From Archaeoglobus neptunius (GTDB taxonomy: Archaea > Halobacteriota > Archaeoglobi > Archaeoglobales > Archaeoglobaceae), in assembly GCF_016757965.1 (NCBI RefSeq), contig NZ_JAEKIW010000001.1:152751-216750 (forward strand): 64,000 bases of DNA, given 5' to 3'. Of the stretch, positions 1 through 8,282 are shown piece by piece. Each line of letters begins with the position of its first letter. The stretch's first letter is position 1. The translations under genes and the position numbers were made by a program. Below the pieces are notes generated by a model. The model was given only the letters and a program-made list of their open reading frames with translations, had not been told where the DNA came from and searched no databases.

Positions 1-411
1 TACGAGGCGATCAAATCTGGAAAGCTTCAGCTCAAGCATCCGATTGACAGGAAGGTTACTTACCACGACCCGTGCTACCTCGGGAGGTACAATGGCGTTT
101 ACGAACTTCCGAGAGAGGTGTTAAAACTTATTCCGGGAGTGAAACTTGTTGAAATGCCGAGAAACAGGAGCATGAGCTTCTGCTGTGGAGGTGGAAATGG
201 GAATATTGTGGGAGAGTATCCGGGAAAATTCAGACCGAACAATATCAGAGCAAAAGAAGCTGCAGAAACTGGGGCAGATATCCTTGCAGTTGCATGCCCC
301 TTCTGCATGATAATGCTTGAGGATGGACTGAAGACGCAGAAATTCGACAAATCAATGGATGTAAGAGACATAATCGAGCTTGTCTACCTGTCCGCTTTCG
401 GAGAAGAGTGA
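1..411 (+). CDS. HdrD-like CCG-domain Fe-S protein, C-terminal part
   Basis: Only the last 136 codons are in the window; the frame is open from base 1 to the TGA at 409-411. The visible part is one cysteine-rich CCG domain: HDPCYLGRYN near residue 23, FCCGGGNGN near residue 60 and ACPFCMIMLEDG near residue 98. This arrangement (CxnCCG plus CPxC) ligates a special [4Fe-4S] cluster in HdrB/HdrD, GlpC, LldE and related quinone- or disulfide-linked reductases. The protein is probably the Fe-S subunit of a membrane-associated oxidoreductase. The exact partner cannot be told because the upstream neighbours lie outside the window. The domain assignment is secure; the enzyme identity is open. Confidence 0.8.
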   Translation, partial: YEAIKSGKLQLKHPIDRKVTYHDPCYLGRYNGVYELPREVLKLIPGVKLVEMPRNRSMSFCCGGGNGNIVGEYPGKFRPNNIRAKEAAETGADILAVACPFCMIMLEDGLKTQKFDKSMDVRDIIELVYLSAFGEE

Positions 412-413
412 TT

Positions 414-445
414 TTTCAATATTTTTTGTGAGTAGGTATCTTTTT
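414..445 (+). terminator. T-rich terminator after the HdrD-like gene
   Basis: Immediately after the stop codon the + strand reads two T tracts (ATTTTTC and ATTTTTTG) without a GC stem, the usual form of an archaeal intrinsic terminator. The rest of the interval up to 521, where the convergent sensor gene ends, shows nothing else recognisable. Confidence 0.4.
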
Positions 446-520
446 GTGGTCTCCGTCAATACACACTGCAACATCCATCAAAACTCATTTTTCAAGTATT
501 GTTTGCACAGACTCCAGGCA

Positions 521-2878
521 TCATCCTTCACCTCGCTCCCTTCTTAAATAATCTCTTATCATCTCTGATTCCAACCAGCCCCTCTCCAGTTGCTCCATAA
601 GTTTAACCACTCTATTTATCTGCTCAACAATTTTCCCCTTCAACTCTTTATCATCAATGTAGATCTCAACATAACTGTGAATCGCTGCCAGAGGATTGCG
701 TATATGATCGACGAGAATTGCAAACTGCTCTATATTCTGCTCAATTTGCTTGTATGCTCTCCTCTTCATTTCGAAAAGTATGGCTTCATGTACAGCTATT
801 GCCAGTTGTCCTGCAACCATTTTGATGAATTTCAGCTTTTCCCAGACAGTTTTCCGTCTGGATGCTGCAAGAAGGACTCCAATTTCCTCATCCCTCGTTA
901 TCAGCGGGTACATCACATAGCAGTTCATCCCGGCTTTTAACAGTTCAACCTCCACCGCAGTCAGATCTTCGAGTTCAGAAATTTTTTTCACAATTATTTC
1001 CCTTTTCTGTCCATTATTTCTTTTCATCATTAGCTCTTCGATTTTTTCCTCCGTGAGTGCGATCACCCTTTTCGGTTCTGAAACTTCAAAACCTTCGTCT
1101 GCAAAAACCACGATTTGCAGCAGGTCGCACCCGAGCTTTTCCTTCATCCTTTTTAGAACATCTTTAAGCCAGCCTTCGATTGGCTTTCCTCTAATTATCC
1201 CGAGATCGATGCTTCTGAGGATTTCCAGTCTGTCTACCAGGTCCTTTATACTCTCTTCACGAGTTTTCTTCTCTGTGATGTCTTCAATTAAGATGAGATA
1301 CGGCGTATTGTCATTTTTCAGCAAAACAGGAAAGACGTTTATCCACCTTGCAGCTCCGTCAACCATTATTTTAAGTTCTACAGGTTCGGATTTGTATTCT
1401 GTTCCCCTGTAGAAAATTTCCATCACTTTTGGTATGTCTTTTTTGTCAAATATTCCAAAATCGATCCATCTCCTTCCTATCACCTCTTCCCTCCTCTTAC
1501 CAACGATCTTCAGGGCAGCATCATTGCAGTCTATTATCTTCATATCAACTCCAGATAGGATAATCCCAACAGGTGAAAACTCAAATATCAGGCGATATTT
1601 TTCCTCACTTTCTTTCCTGTCTCTTTCAGCCTTTTTGAGTTCCGTGACATCGATGAGTGATGCAATAATCTGTTTTGTATGAGGAATCAAAGTTGCCACC
1701 ACAATACCATTTTTTACATTTCCGTACCTGTCAACAAATTTCAGCTCGTAGCTTTTTGGAGCTGAATTTGGATCAACCATTTTCAATCTGTAATATCTGA
1801 GTATCCTTTCCCTATCCTCCTCAGCTATGAGAATCGTGAATGGCTTCCCAATCAGTTCTTTGGCACTGTAGCCTGTTTGTTTTTCAACCTCCGTATTGAC
1901 AAAAACGATTTTGCCATCTTCAACGACTACGATGCTGGTTCCTGTGTTTTCAATTACAGTTCTGAACAGATTCTCTATCCTGTCCCTTTCCTTTTTCATT
2001 CTAAGGTTTGATATAACATATGTAAGATTTTCTGCCAGTTTTTGGAGCAATTCGACCTCCTTTTCGTTGAATGCATTTTCTTCTGAAGCATATATGTTGA
2101 GATACCCAATGACTGTGCCATTTAGACGTAAGGGAAGAGATATTGATGAAAAATACTCGCCTTTCATGGCCTTTCGTGGAACAGATGGCGTAACAGATTC
2201 AACATCCCTCTCGACATCTTCTTTCCATATATCACTATCAGCTTTGCCCCGGATTATCTCTGGTTTATCCTTTCCCGCTTTAGCAACGACCCTGACAGTA
2301 CCGTCTCTCTCAGCGTATCCAACCCATGCATGAGTGTATTTACCCACATCAACCAGTATTCTGCAAACCTCTCTGAGAAGTTCGCTTTCATTCTCAATCC
2401 GAATTGCTGCCTGGTTAACCTCATTGAGAACCTTGAGCACTCTTTCAGCCCTCTCCCGTGCAGCGATTTCCTCTGTCAGGATTTTGTCATAAACAGCAAG
2501 AAATTTCTGAAAGAGTTTTGGCTCAAATTCTACGAAAATTTTTGAGGCTTCAGCAAAAATCGCTTTATCGAGTTTTGAAATAGATTTAACCAGCAGGTCC
2601 ATCCTTCTGGCAAGGTCAACAGGCTTTGTGCCACTTTTGATAATCTTCTCGATAAAACTGTCGTCAATCTCCTCCACAATCTCATCCGGATTCTTCCTGC
2701 CTGACAAAAGATTGTCGAGTAAGCTGCCAACATTCTCCCTGAACTCTTCTGCGATTTTGGGAGGAAAGTCTTTCAGTATTTGGTCAAACCAGTCATTTAT
2801 TACTTTATTTACTGTACCAGCATTCATTTTATATCCCCAAAAACGCCAGATTTCATTATGGTCGGCATAGAAACTCAC
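521..2878 (-). CDS. GAF-PAS-PAS-GAF sensor protein with H-box but no ATPase domain
   Basis: This is a soluble signalling protein of up to 785 residues with no membrane segments. It begins with a helical region (about 20-145), followed by a GAF-like domain (155-290), PAS 1 (300-415, ending IASLIDVTELKKAE), PAS 2 (425-540, ending LILIEDITEKKTRE) and a second GAF-like domain (550-700). A short HisKA-like helical hairpin follows, with VDHIRNPLAAI around His725. The protein then ends about 60 residues later, so the HATPase_c domain of a normal histidine kinase is missing. It may act as a phosphoacceptor, a dimerising partner or a degenerate kinase. The start is uncertain: GTG at 2878 has no Shine-Dalgarno, whereas ATG at 2827 follows GGGGAT. 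A TATA-like stretch lies at 2905-2917. No response regulator is adjacent. Confidence 0.8.
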   Translation of the reverse strand: MSFYADHNEIWRFWGYKMNAGTVNKVINDWFDQILKDFPPKIAEEFRENVGSLLDNLLSGRKNPDEIVEEIDDSFIEKIIKSGTKPVDLARRMDLLVKSISKLDKAIFAEASKIFVEFEPKLFQKFLAVYDKILTEEIAARERAERVLKVLNEVNQAAIRIENESELLREVCRILVDVGKYTHAWVGYAERDGTVRVVAKAGKDKPEIIRGKADSDIWKEDVERDVESVTPSVPRKAMKGEYFSSISLPLRLNGTVIGYLNIYASEENAFNEKEVELLQKLAENLTYVISNLRMKKERDRIENLFRTVIENTGTSIVVVEDGKIVFVNTEVEKQTGYSAKELIGKPFTILIAEEDRERILRYYRLKMVDPNSAPKSYELKFVDRYGNVKNGIVVATLIPHTKQIIASLIDVTELKKAERDRKESEEKYRLIFEFSPVGIILSGVDMKIIDCNDAALKIVGKRREEVIGRRWIDFGIFDKKDIPKVMEIFYRGTEYKSEPVELKIMVDGAARWINVFPVLLKNDNTPYLILIEDITEKKTREESIKDLVDRLEILRSIDLGIIRGKPIEGWLKDVLKRMKEKLGCDLLQIVVFADEGFEVSEPKRVIALTEEKIEELMMKRNNGQKREIIVKKISELEDLTAVEVELLKAGMNCYVMYPLITRDEEIGVLLAASRRKTVWEKLKFIKMVAGQLAIAVHEAILFEMKRRAYKQIEQNIEQFAILVDHIRNPLAAIHSYVEIYIDDKELKGKIVEQINRVVKLMEQLERGWLESEMIRDYLRRERGEG

Positions 2879-3025
2879 CCTAACCTTAATATATTAGGGT
2901 TCTCCTAAATATATAACTATTTCTCTTCGAGTATTATAACGAATTTTATTTCACAATCCATCATCCAGCAGAATAGCGAGTTTTTTCTGATGTTAAAAAC
3001 CAGAAAATTTCAACCCATCTCAGAG

Positions 3026-3100
3026 TGGGCCCGCGGGGGTTCGAACCCCGGACCTCTCGCTTATCAGGCGAGCGCTCTAACCAGGCTGAGCCACGGGCCC
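3026..3100 (-). tRNA. tRNA-Ile (GAT anticodon)
   Basis: On the minus strand the 75-base gene folds as a cloverleaf. The acceptor stem is GGGCCCG/CGGGCCC, the D-arm contains GTGGCTCAGCCTGGTTAGAG, and the anticodon stem CTCGC/GCGAG carries loop CTGATAA with anticodon GAT. The T-arm is CCGGGGTTCGAACCCCCG and the discriminator is A. CCA is not encoded, since the next bases are CTC. There is no intron. T-rich sequence downstream (toward 2985) probably ends transcription. A TATA-like box at 3134-3143 lies about 38 bases before the 5' end, implying a short leader removed by RNase P. Confidence 0.97.
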
Positions 3101-3133
3101 TTACACAAACCTGTGGGTATTCTGGAAAAAGGG

Positions 3134-3143
3134 TTTATTAAAG
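3134..3143. promoter_or_regulatory. TATA-like box shared by tRNA-Ile and birA
   Basis: TTTATTAAAG on the + strand (CTTTAATAAA on the minus strand) reads as a TATA box in both directions. It is centred about 24 bases before the ATG of birA at 3162, suiting a leaderless birA transcript, and about 38 bases before the tRNA 5' end. It is the only TATA-like element in the 61-base divergent interval. Two-way use is inferred from position only. Confidence 0.4.
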
Positions 3144-3161
3144 TTATGGTGAATGGACTGT

Positions 3162-4085
3162 ATGCGAATACTGAAAAACAGTTCAGATTTCACAATTTAC
3201 AGGATTTTAAAAAAAGAATGCGTTTCAGGTGAGATGATTGGAAAAAAGCTCGGTATTTCAAGATCCGCAGTTTGGAAGTCGATAAACAAGTTGAGAAATT
3301 CGGGGATAGAAGTGGTGTCGGGAAAGAAAGGTTACAGGGTTTCCGGGGAAAGGGAGCTGAACCCGTATCAGATTGCGGATATAACATTCGGACAGATAAA
3401 CGAAATCGATGAAGTGTTCTATTTTGAAGAGGTGGATTCCACTAACGAGCAGGCGAAAAAGTACGGTAAGCCGGGGGTTCTGTTTTTTGCCGAAACCCAG
3501 ACGTTGGGGAGGGGCAGACTCGGCAGAAAATGGGAGAGTGAAAAGGGTGGAATCTACTTTACCCTGACATTGAAACCAAAGCTCGACTACTCTGAACTGC
3601 CAAAGCTGACACTCATCGCCGGACTTTCTGTGGCAGAAACGGTTTTCGGAAAGATTAAATGGCCCAATGACGTTTTAATTCGGGGAAAAAAGGTCTGTGG
3701 AATTCTGTCTGAAATCTACGGAGAAATGGAGAGCCCACTTGTTATACTGGGTATAGGAATCAACGTGCTGAACAGAATTCCTGATGGGCTCAGAGATTAC
3801 GCCGCATCACTGAACGAGTTCTATGATGCAAGTAGAAAGACCGTTTTTGAGGACGTCATTAAAAACTTTGCAGGGTATTACAGAATGCTGCTGGATGGGA
3901 AATGGCCGGAGCTCAGAAAACGATTTGTCAGAAGGTGTGATACCATCGGAAAGCTTGTTAGAGTTGAAACTGTAAGTGAAGAGATCATCGGAGTTGCTGA
4001 GGATATTGGAGAGGACGGATCCCTGATAGTTGACGGCCGAAAAGTATACGCCGGAGACTGCATCCATCTAAGAAAAGGCGAGTAA
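3162..4085 (+). CDS. birA: Bifunctional biotin-protein ligase / biotin operon repressor BirA
   Basis: The product joins biotin to biotin carboxyl-carrier proteins through biotinyl-5'-AMP and may also repress transcription. Residues 1-60 form a winged helix-turn-helix (GKKLGISRSAVWKSINKLR). The ligase domain follows, with the nucleotide loop GRGRLGRKW at 116-124, KWPND at 166-170 and GKKVCGIL at about 175-182; a small SH3-like C-terminal domain ends with VYAGDCIHL. At 307 residues the length is normal for the regulatory class (group II). An in-frame ATG exists at 3153, but 3162 lies 9 bases after GGTGA and about 24 bases after a TATA-like box, so I prefer it. The promoter is shared with the divergent tRNA-Ile. 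Confidence 0.93.
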   Translation: MRILKNSSDFTIYRILKKECVSGEMIGKKLGISRSAVWKSINKLRNSGIEVVSGKKGYRVSGERELNPYQIADITFGQINEIDEVFYFEEVDSTNEQAKKYGKPGVLFFAETQTLGRGRLGRKWESEKGGIYFTLTLKPKLDYSELPKLTLIAGLSVAETVFGKIKWPNDVLIRGKKVCGILSEIYGEMESPLVILGIGINVLNRIPDGLRDYAASLNEFYDASRKTVFEDVIKNFAGYYRMLLDGKWPELRKRFVRRCDTIGKLVRVETVSEEIIGVAEDIGEDGSLIVDGRKVYAGDCIHLRKGE

Positions 4086-4118
4086 AAACTTATATGAAGT
4101 GTATCCCCATATAACAAC

Positions 4119-5345
4119 ATGGAGGAGTTTCTACAAAGAGAATTCTTCAAATGGGTTGAAAAGGCTGCAAAGCTGATAAGAAGTTACGAGGGTGACGAAA
4201 TCACTGTGGTGCATCACAACGATGCTGACGGTCTTTGTTCGGCGGCAATTCTTTCAAAGGTTTGCGAATATCTGGGTTACAAGTCTGAGTTTATCTGCAT
4301 TGAAAAGGTTTACCCTGCCATTGTGGAAAGAATACACAGAGAAAGGGACGGAATGATAATCTACACAGACCTGGCCGGTCTTGCTGCAGAAATGATAGAC
4401 AAAATAAATGCTGGAAGAAGCCGTGTTTTAATTATCGACCACCATCCTGCAAAGGATGTGGAAAGCGACACCGTACACGTCTTAGATCCAGAGCTGGCCG
4501 GCATTTCAGGTGATGTTTTTGTGTCCGCATCAAGTCTTAACTATATCTTCTTCAGGGTTCTTGCAGGAAAAGAAGCCGTAGATTATGCATACATTGCGGT
4601 GATTGGAAGCGTTGGGGACTACCATGACAGAAGTGGAGGTGTTCTTGGATTTGACAGATTTGCCCTTGATGAAGCTACAGACAACGGTCAGGTAAAGGTC
4701 GGACTGGAAGGGGTCAGAGAGAGATACTACGTTGAGAAGTTTGAAGAATACGCTGATGTTATAGCAAAGCGTCTTACAACTCTGGGTGCCGTGGGTTATG
4801 AAGAGAGAGGATACAGACTTGGGATAAGGGCGTGTTTTGAGGGTTTTGATGAAAAGATTCTGAGGAAAGTTTCCGAGCTTGAAGAGATCAAGGAGAGCAA
4901 ATTCAGAGATATGATTGAAAGACTGAAAGAGGGAGAATTAAAGCAGGAGAAATACACGCAGTGGTTCCATGTAAGGGATTTCTTCTACCCGATGGGTGTC
5001 AAGACCGTGGGTGAGTTCTGTCAGCTTATCAAGGATATGAGCTTTGTGGACGACAGGAAGTACCTCATAGGATTTCAGGACAAGCCAAAATTCATTCCCG
5101 ACATAGGTGAGATCGACTGGGAGTGTGTAAAGGTCAGCGGAAGAACTCCCACCCCCCTGGAAAGAAAGATTTTAAGGGGAGAGATGCCGGGTCTGGACTA
5201 TCTCATTCCGAAAGCAAGCGAAAAGGTTGGGGGCTTTGCAGACGCTACCCACAAAATAGCAGCAGCCACGATTATAGACAAGGGCAAGGAGGAGGAGTTG
5301 ATCAAAGCCCTAGAAGATCTGGTGGAGAAATATGAAACGTCTTGA
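4119..5345 (+). CDS. DHH-family phosphoesterase (RecJ/GAN-like)
   Basis: This is a 408-residue DHH/DHHA1 phosphoesterase. Motif I is VVHHNDADGLCSAA (31-44), motif II TDLAG (83-87), motif III IIDHHPA (105-111) and motif IV GSVGDYHD near 163. The C-terminal substrate-binding signature is GGFADATHKIAAATI near 370; the usual GGH is GGF here. Archaeal members include RecJ-like exonucleases and the GINS-associated nuclease, so single-stranded nucleic acid or short oligonucleotides are likely substrates; the exact role is not determined. A TATA-like AACTTATATG lies about 26 bases before the ATG and no Shine-Dalgarno is present, suggesting a leaderless message. Its 3' end overlaps the next gene by 14 bases, so it is probably co-transcribed with the ferredoxin and aldehyde oxidoreductase genes. 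Confidence 0.85.
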   Translation: MEEFLQREFFKWVEKAAKLIRSYEGDEITVVHHNDADGLCSAAILSKVCEYLGYKSEFICIEKVYPAIVERIHRERDGMIIYTDLAGLAAEMIDKINAGRSRVLIIDHHPAKDVESDTVHVLDPELAGISGDVFVSASSLNYIFFRVLAGKEAVDYAYIAVIGSVGDYHDRSGGVLGFDRFALDEATDNGQVKVGLEGVRERYYVEKFEEYADVIAKRLTTLGAVGYEERGYRLGIRACFEGFDEKILRKVSELEEIKESKFRDMIERLKEGELKQEKYTQWFHVRDFFYPMGVKTVGEFCQLIKDMSFVDDRKYLIGFQDKPKFIPDIGEIDWECVKVSGRTPTPLERKILRGEMPGLDYLIPKASEKVGGFADATHKIAAATIIDKGKEEELIKALEDLVEKYETS

Positions 5346-5742
5346 GATTAAAGATATTGAAAAATGTGTAGGATGCGGGCTCTGCATGTTTGCATGTTCA
5401 CGAAAATTTGCCAGTCATCCGGAAATCGGAAACAGCAGTTCGGCCATTCTTCCTGTAAGCTTAAGCGGATTCGAGAGAGGTGCAACGGTAATTTTCTGTA
5501 AAGCCTGTTCCGAGCCCCCATGTGCTCAGGTCTGTCCAACGGGTGCCCTCAAGCCAAAGAAAGGAGGAGGCGTGGTTTACATTGAGAGACTTTGCATTGG
5601 ATGCAAGTACTGTGTCGAAGCATGCACATTAAACGCAATTTTTGAGAGAGAAGATGGGAAAATAGCTGTCTGTATTCACTGCGGCTATTGCGTCAATTAC
5701 TGCCCACATGGTGTTCTTGAATACAGAGAGGTGAAAACATGA
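5332..5742 (+). CDS. Four-cluster ferredoxin-type subunit, AOR partner
   Basis: The 136-residue polyferredoxin carries four cysteine groups: CVGCGLCMFAC (12-22), CKACSEPPCAQVCP (about 62-75), CIGCKYCVEAC (about 87-97) and CIHCGYCVNYCP (about 114-125). It should hold up to four [4Fe-4S] clusters. Proteins of this layout accompany tungsten aldehyde:ferredoxin oxidoreductases and carry electrons away from them. The gene overlaps the upstream DHH gene by 14 bases and the downstream AOR gene by 4 (ATGA), so translational coupling with the oxidoreductase is likely. No membrane segment or signal peptide is visible. Confidence 0.87.
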   Translation: MKRLEIKDIEKCVGCGLCMFACSRKFASHPEIGNSSSAILPVSLSGFERGATVIFCKACSEPPCAQVCPTGALKPKKGGGVVYIERLCIGCKYCVEACTLNAIFEREDGKIAVCIHCGYCVNYCPHGVLEYREVKT

Positions 5743-7475
5743 GGGACTCCGTTCTGATTATTGACCTTAACGACTACACCTACGAAATACAGTCAAGACC
5801 CGATCTTTTCGAGAAATGGATCGGAGGAACGGGTGTTGCGGTTCAGCTTCTCAGAGAACACATGGATCCAAAAGCAGATCCTCTCGGTGAAGAAAACGTG
5901 ATAGTCTTTGCTACAGGACCGTTTACCCCTGCTTACCCACTTGCCTCCAAAACGGTGGCCATGTTCAAAAGCCCCCTAACAGGAAACCTTGGGGAGAGCC
6001 ATGCAGGAGGCAGAACCGCCACATCGATTGCCAATGCCGGTTACGGTGCCATAGTTATAAAGGGGGCCAGTGAAAAGCCAGTTTACCTGGTGATTGAGAA
6101 TGAAAAGGTTCATTTCAGAGATGGCAGGGTACTCTGGGGAATCGAGGATTCTCTGATAGTCGGTAGAATCATTGCTGAAAATGAGTCAGGAAGGGGAATA
6201 AGGACGATGATGCGAATAGGGGGTGCTGGTGAGAAGCTTGTCAGATACGCATGTGTCACGACGGAGACATACAGGCATTTCGGCAGACTGGGTCTTGGGG
6301 CTGTTTTCGGAAGCAAAAGGATTAAGGCTCTGATAGTCAGAGGGCGGGGAAAATTCCTGCCCAGCGATCCAAAAAGATTCAGGGAGATCTATGACGAGAT
6401 CTACAGAACTGCAATCGCATCTGATGCCATGAAAAAATACCACCTTCTTGGCACGGCTGAAAACGTCATTCCCCTCAACGAACTGAATTCTCTCCCAACC
6501 AGAAATCTTACTTCTGCAAAATTCGAAAAGGCGGAGGAAATCAGTGGAGAAGCTCTGGCAGAGCACAATCTCGGGAGAAGGATAGCGTGCAGCCACTGTC
6601 CAATCGCATGCATACACCTCGCTGCTTTGAGAATTCCGTACGAGAATGAGCCTTACTTTTACAAGACCATTATGGTGTCCTACGACTACGAACTCATTTA
6701 TGCTCTTGGTTCTATGCTTGGTGTGGGGAGCAGAGAGGGGCTTCTGAGGTTGATTCACAGGGTTGAGTGCTACGGACTTGATGCAATGAGCACAGGGGTT
6801 TGCCTTGCCTGGGCAACTGAGGCTTTGAAGAGAGGCATCCTGACCAGAGACCACACAATTGTCGAGTTGAGCTTTGGTGACGTTGACGGATATCTGAAGG
6901 CAATAGACTACATCTACGAGCAGCCCAATGAGTTTTACAGGAATCTTGCGATGGGCGTGGATCACGCTTCAGACGTTTACGGAGGAAAGGATTTTGCACT
7001 CTCATTTGGAGGAAACGAGATGCCGGGATACCATACCGGCCATGCAGCTCACATCGGGTTCGCCACAGGTCTGAGGCACAGTCATCTCGACTCCGCCGGC
7101 TACAGCCTTGACCAGAAGGTTACGGAACTGACCCCGCAGGAAGCTGTTGACAGGCTTGTAGCGGAGGAATGCTGGAGACAGGTGCTCTCAAGCCTGGTGG
7201 TTTGTTTCTTCGCAAGAGGTGTTTACAAGGTGGATCTGATTTCAAGAGCTTTTGAGCCGCTTGGCGTTGAGGTTACAGAGGATGACCTTGTGAGAACGGG
7301 TGAAGAGATATACAGAGAGAAGCTAAAGCTTAAACTGGAGATGGGATTTAAGCCCGAAGATATGAGAATTCCGGGGAGGATTTTCGAAATTCAGTCTTTG
7401 CGTGGAAAGCTCGATGAGGACTTCATCAGGGAGGCCATGAATTACTACGTCAGAAAGGTAAGGGAGATGATCTAA
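5739..7475 (+). CDS. Tungsten-containing aldehyde:ferredoxin oxidoreductase
   Basis: This 578-residue member of the AOR family oxidises aldehydes (possibly other oxo compounds) to acids using a tungsto-bispterin and one [4Fe-4S] cluster. Visible signatures are the N-terminal pterin-binding segment GGRTATSIANAGYGAIVIKG (about 88-107), the cluster ligands CSHCPIAC (about 287-294) with a fourth cysteine in VVCFFARG (about 489), DAMSTGVCLAW for the second pterin loop, and RHSHLDSAGYSLDQK. The length is slightly below the roughly 605 residues of the Pyrococcus enzyme. It is translated from an ATG overlapping the ferredoxin stop codon. The 3' end overlaps the convergent gene at 7472 by 4 bases. The substrate cannot be assigned from sequence. 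Confidence 0.92.
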   Translation: MRDSVLIIDLNDYTYEIQSRPDLFEKWIGGTGVAVQLLREHMDPKADPLGEENVIVFATGPFTPAYPLASKTVAMFKSPLTGNLGESHAGGRTATSIANAGYGAIVIKGASEKPVYLVIENEKVHFRDGRVLWGIEDSLIVGRIIAENESGRGIRTMMRIGGAGEKLVRYACVTTETYRHFGRLGLGAVFGSKRIKALIVRGRGKFLPSDPKRFREIYDEIYRTAIASDAMKKYHLLGTAENVIPLNELNSLPTRNLTSAKFEKAEEISGEALAEHNLGRRIACSHCPIACIHLAALRIPYENEPYFYKTIMVSYDYELIYALGSMLGVGSREGLLRLIHRVECYGLDAMSTGVCLAWATEALKRGILTRDHTIVELSFGDVDGYLKAIDYIYEQPNEFYRNLAMGVDHASDVYGGKDFALSFGGNEMPGYHTGHAAHIGFATGLRHSHLDSAGYSLDQKVTELTPQEAVDRLVAEECWRQVLSSLVVCFFARGVYKVDLISRAFEPLGVEVTEDDLVRTGEEIYREKLKLKLEMGFKPEDMRIPGRIFEIQSLRGKLDEDFIREAMNYYVRKVREMI

Positions 7476-8212
7476 ATTTTTATACACTTTTCTGCAATAT
7501 CCCCAAAATTTCCAACCTCCATCTTGCAGACTCTGTTAACACAGTATCTGTAATCCACATCACCCCTGTCTATCCTTACCCACGCATGCTTGCTCCCTCC
7601 GTTATCCCCCTCTCTGTGGCCGACGCAAAACTGAACGTCGTAACCTTTCAGTTTCAGAATTACGGCCATGGCTGTTGCAACATCATCACAATCGCCAACT
7701 CTGTGAAGCAGAAACCACTCAGGATTTACAACTGCATCTCTTTTATTGAAAACCCTCTCGTCCTCCAGATAGTCAAATGAAAATTTCTGCCCGTTGAGGT
7801 AGATTGCATCTCCAACCGTAAACATCTCCGCATAGGCGGCAACAATGTCTGAAGTTAAACTGTCGTCAATTACTTCCTTTATTCTCTCAAGTCTGCTATC
7901 AACGTCACCTGCAAGTTCAACTTCCCATCTCTCAGGATTTGTTGAGATCACGTATTTCAACAGCTTTACCTCACTCATCAATCTCCTGTTATCTCTCCTC
8001 AACTCATCCACTGTTTTTGTGTAATTTTCGAGCTTTTCCTGTGTCAACTGTGATTTCTCTCTCAGAGAGTTTATCTCTTCTGCAAGTGTTGTGTATTCTT
8101 TCTTTAAAAGCTCATACCTCATTTCCGCTTTTGTGAGCTCATCGTAGAGATATATGGAAAGTGTGGCGAAAATTAGCGTGGCTGTAATGAGTGCTATTTC
8201 CAGTTTTGCCAT
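7472..8212 (-). CDS. Membrane-anchored coiled-coil transglutaminase-like protein
   Basis: The 246-residue protein has an N-terminal hydrophobic helix (about 5-23), a predicted coiled coil (25-90) and a transglutaminase/papain-like domain. The likely catalytic triad is Cys175 in RVGDCDDVA, His209 in KHAWVRI and Asp215 or a nearby Asp. Such domains in archaea may be proteases or amidases; no substrate can be named. The anchor and the downstream coiled coil suggest the catalytic domain sits outside the cell. The gene stands alone, convergent with and overlapping the AOR gene by 4 bases and divergent from the DUF22-type gene. A TATA-like ACATTTATC lies about 29 bases upstream of the ATG. Confidence 0.72.
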   Translation of the reverse strand: MAKLEIALITATLIFATLSIYLYDELTKAEMRYELLKKEYTTLAEEINSLREKSQLTQEKLENYTKTVDELRRDNRRLMSEVKLLKYVISTNPERWEVELAGDVDSRLERIKEVIDDSLTSDIVAAYAEMFTVGDAIYLNGQKFSFDYLEDERVFNKRDAVVNPEWFLLHRVGDCDDVATAMAVILKLKGYDVQFCVGHREGDNGGSKHAWVRIDRGDVDYRYCVNRVCKMEVGNFGDIAEKCIKI

Positions 8213-8282
8213 GGCGGCAGTTGTCGAACCATCTGATAAATGTTACCACAAAATTTTTTAAGATTGTAGCTTATTAATTATT

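Noticed and set aside
6186..6965. 259-codon minus-strand open frame
   Set aside because: It lies wholly inside the aldehyde:ferredoxin oxidoreductase gene on the opposite strand, shows no domain pattern and is explained by codon bias of the real gene.
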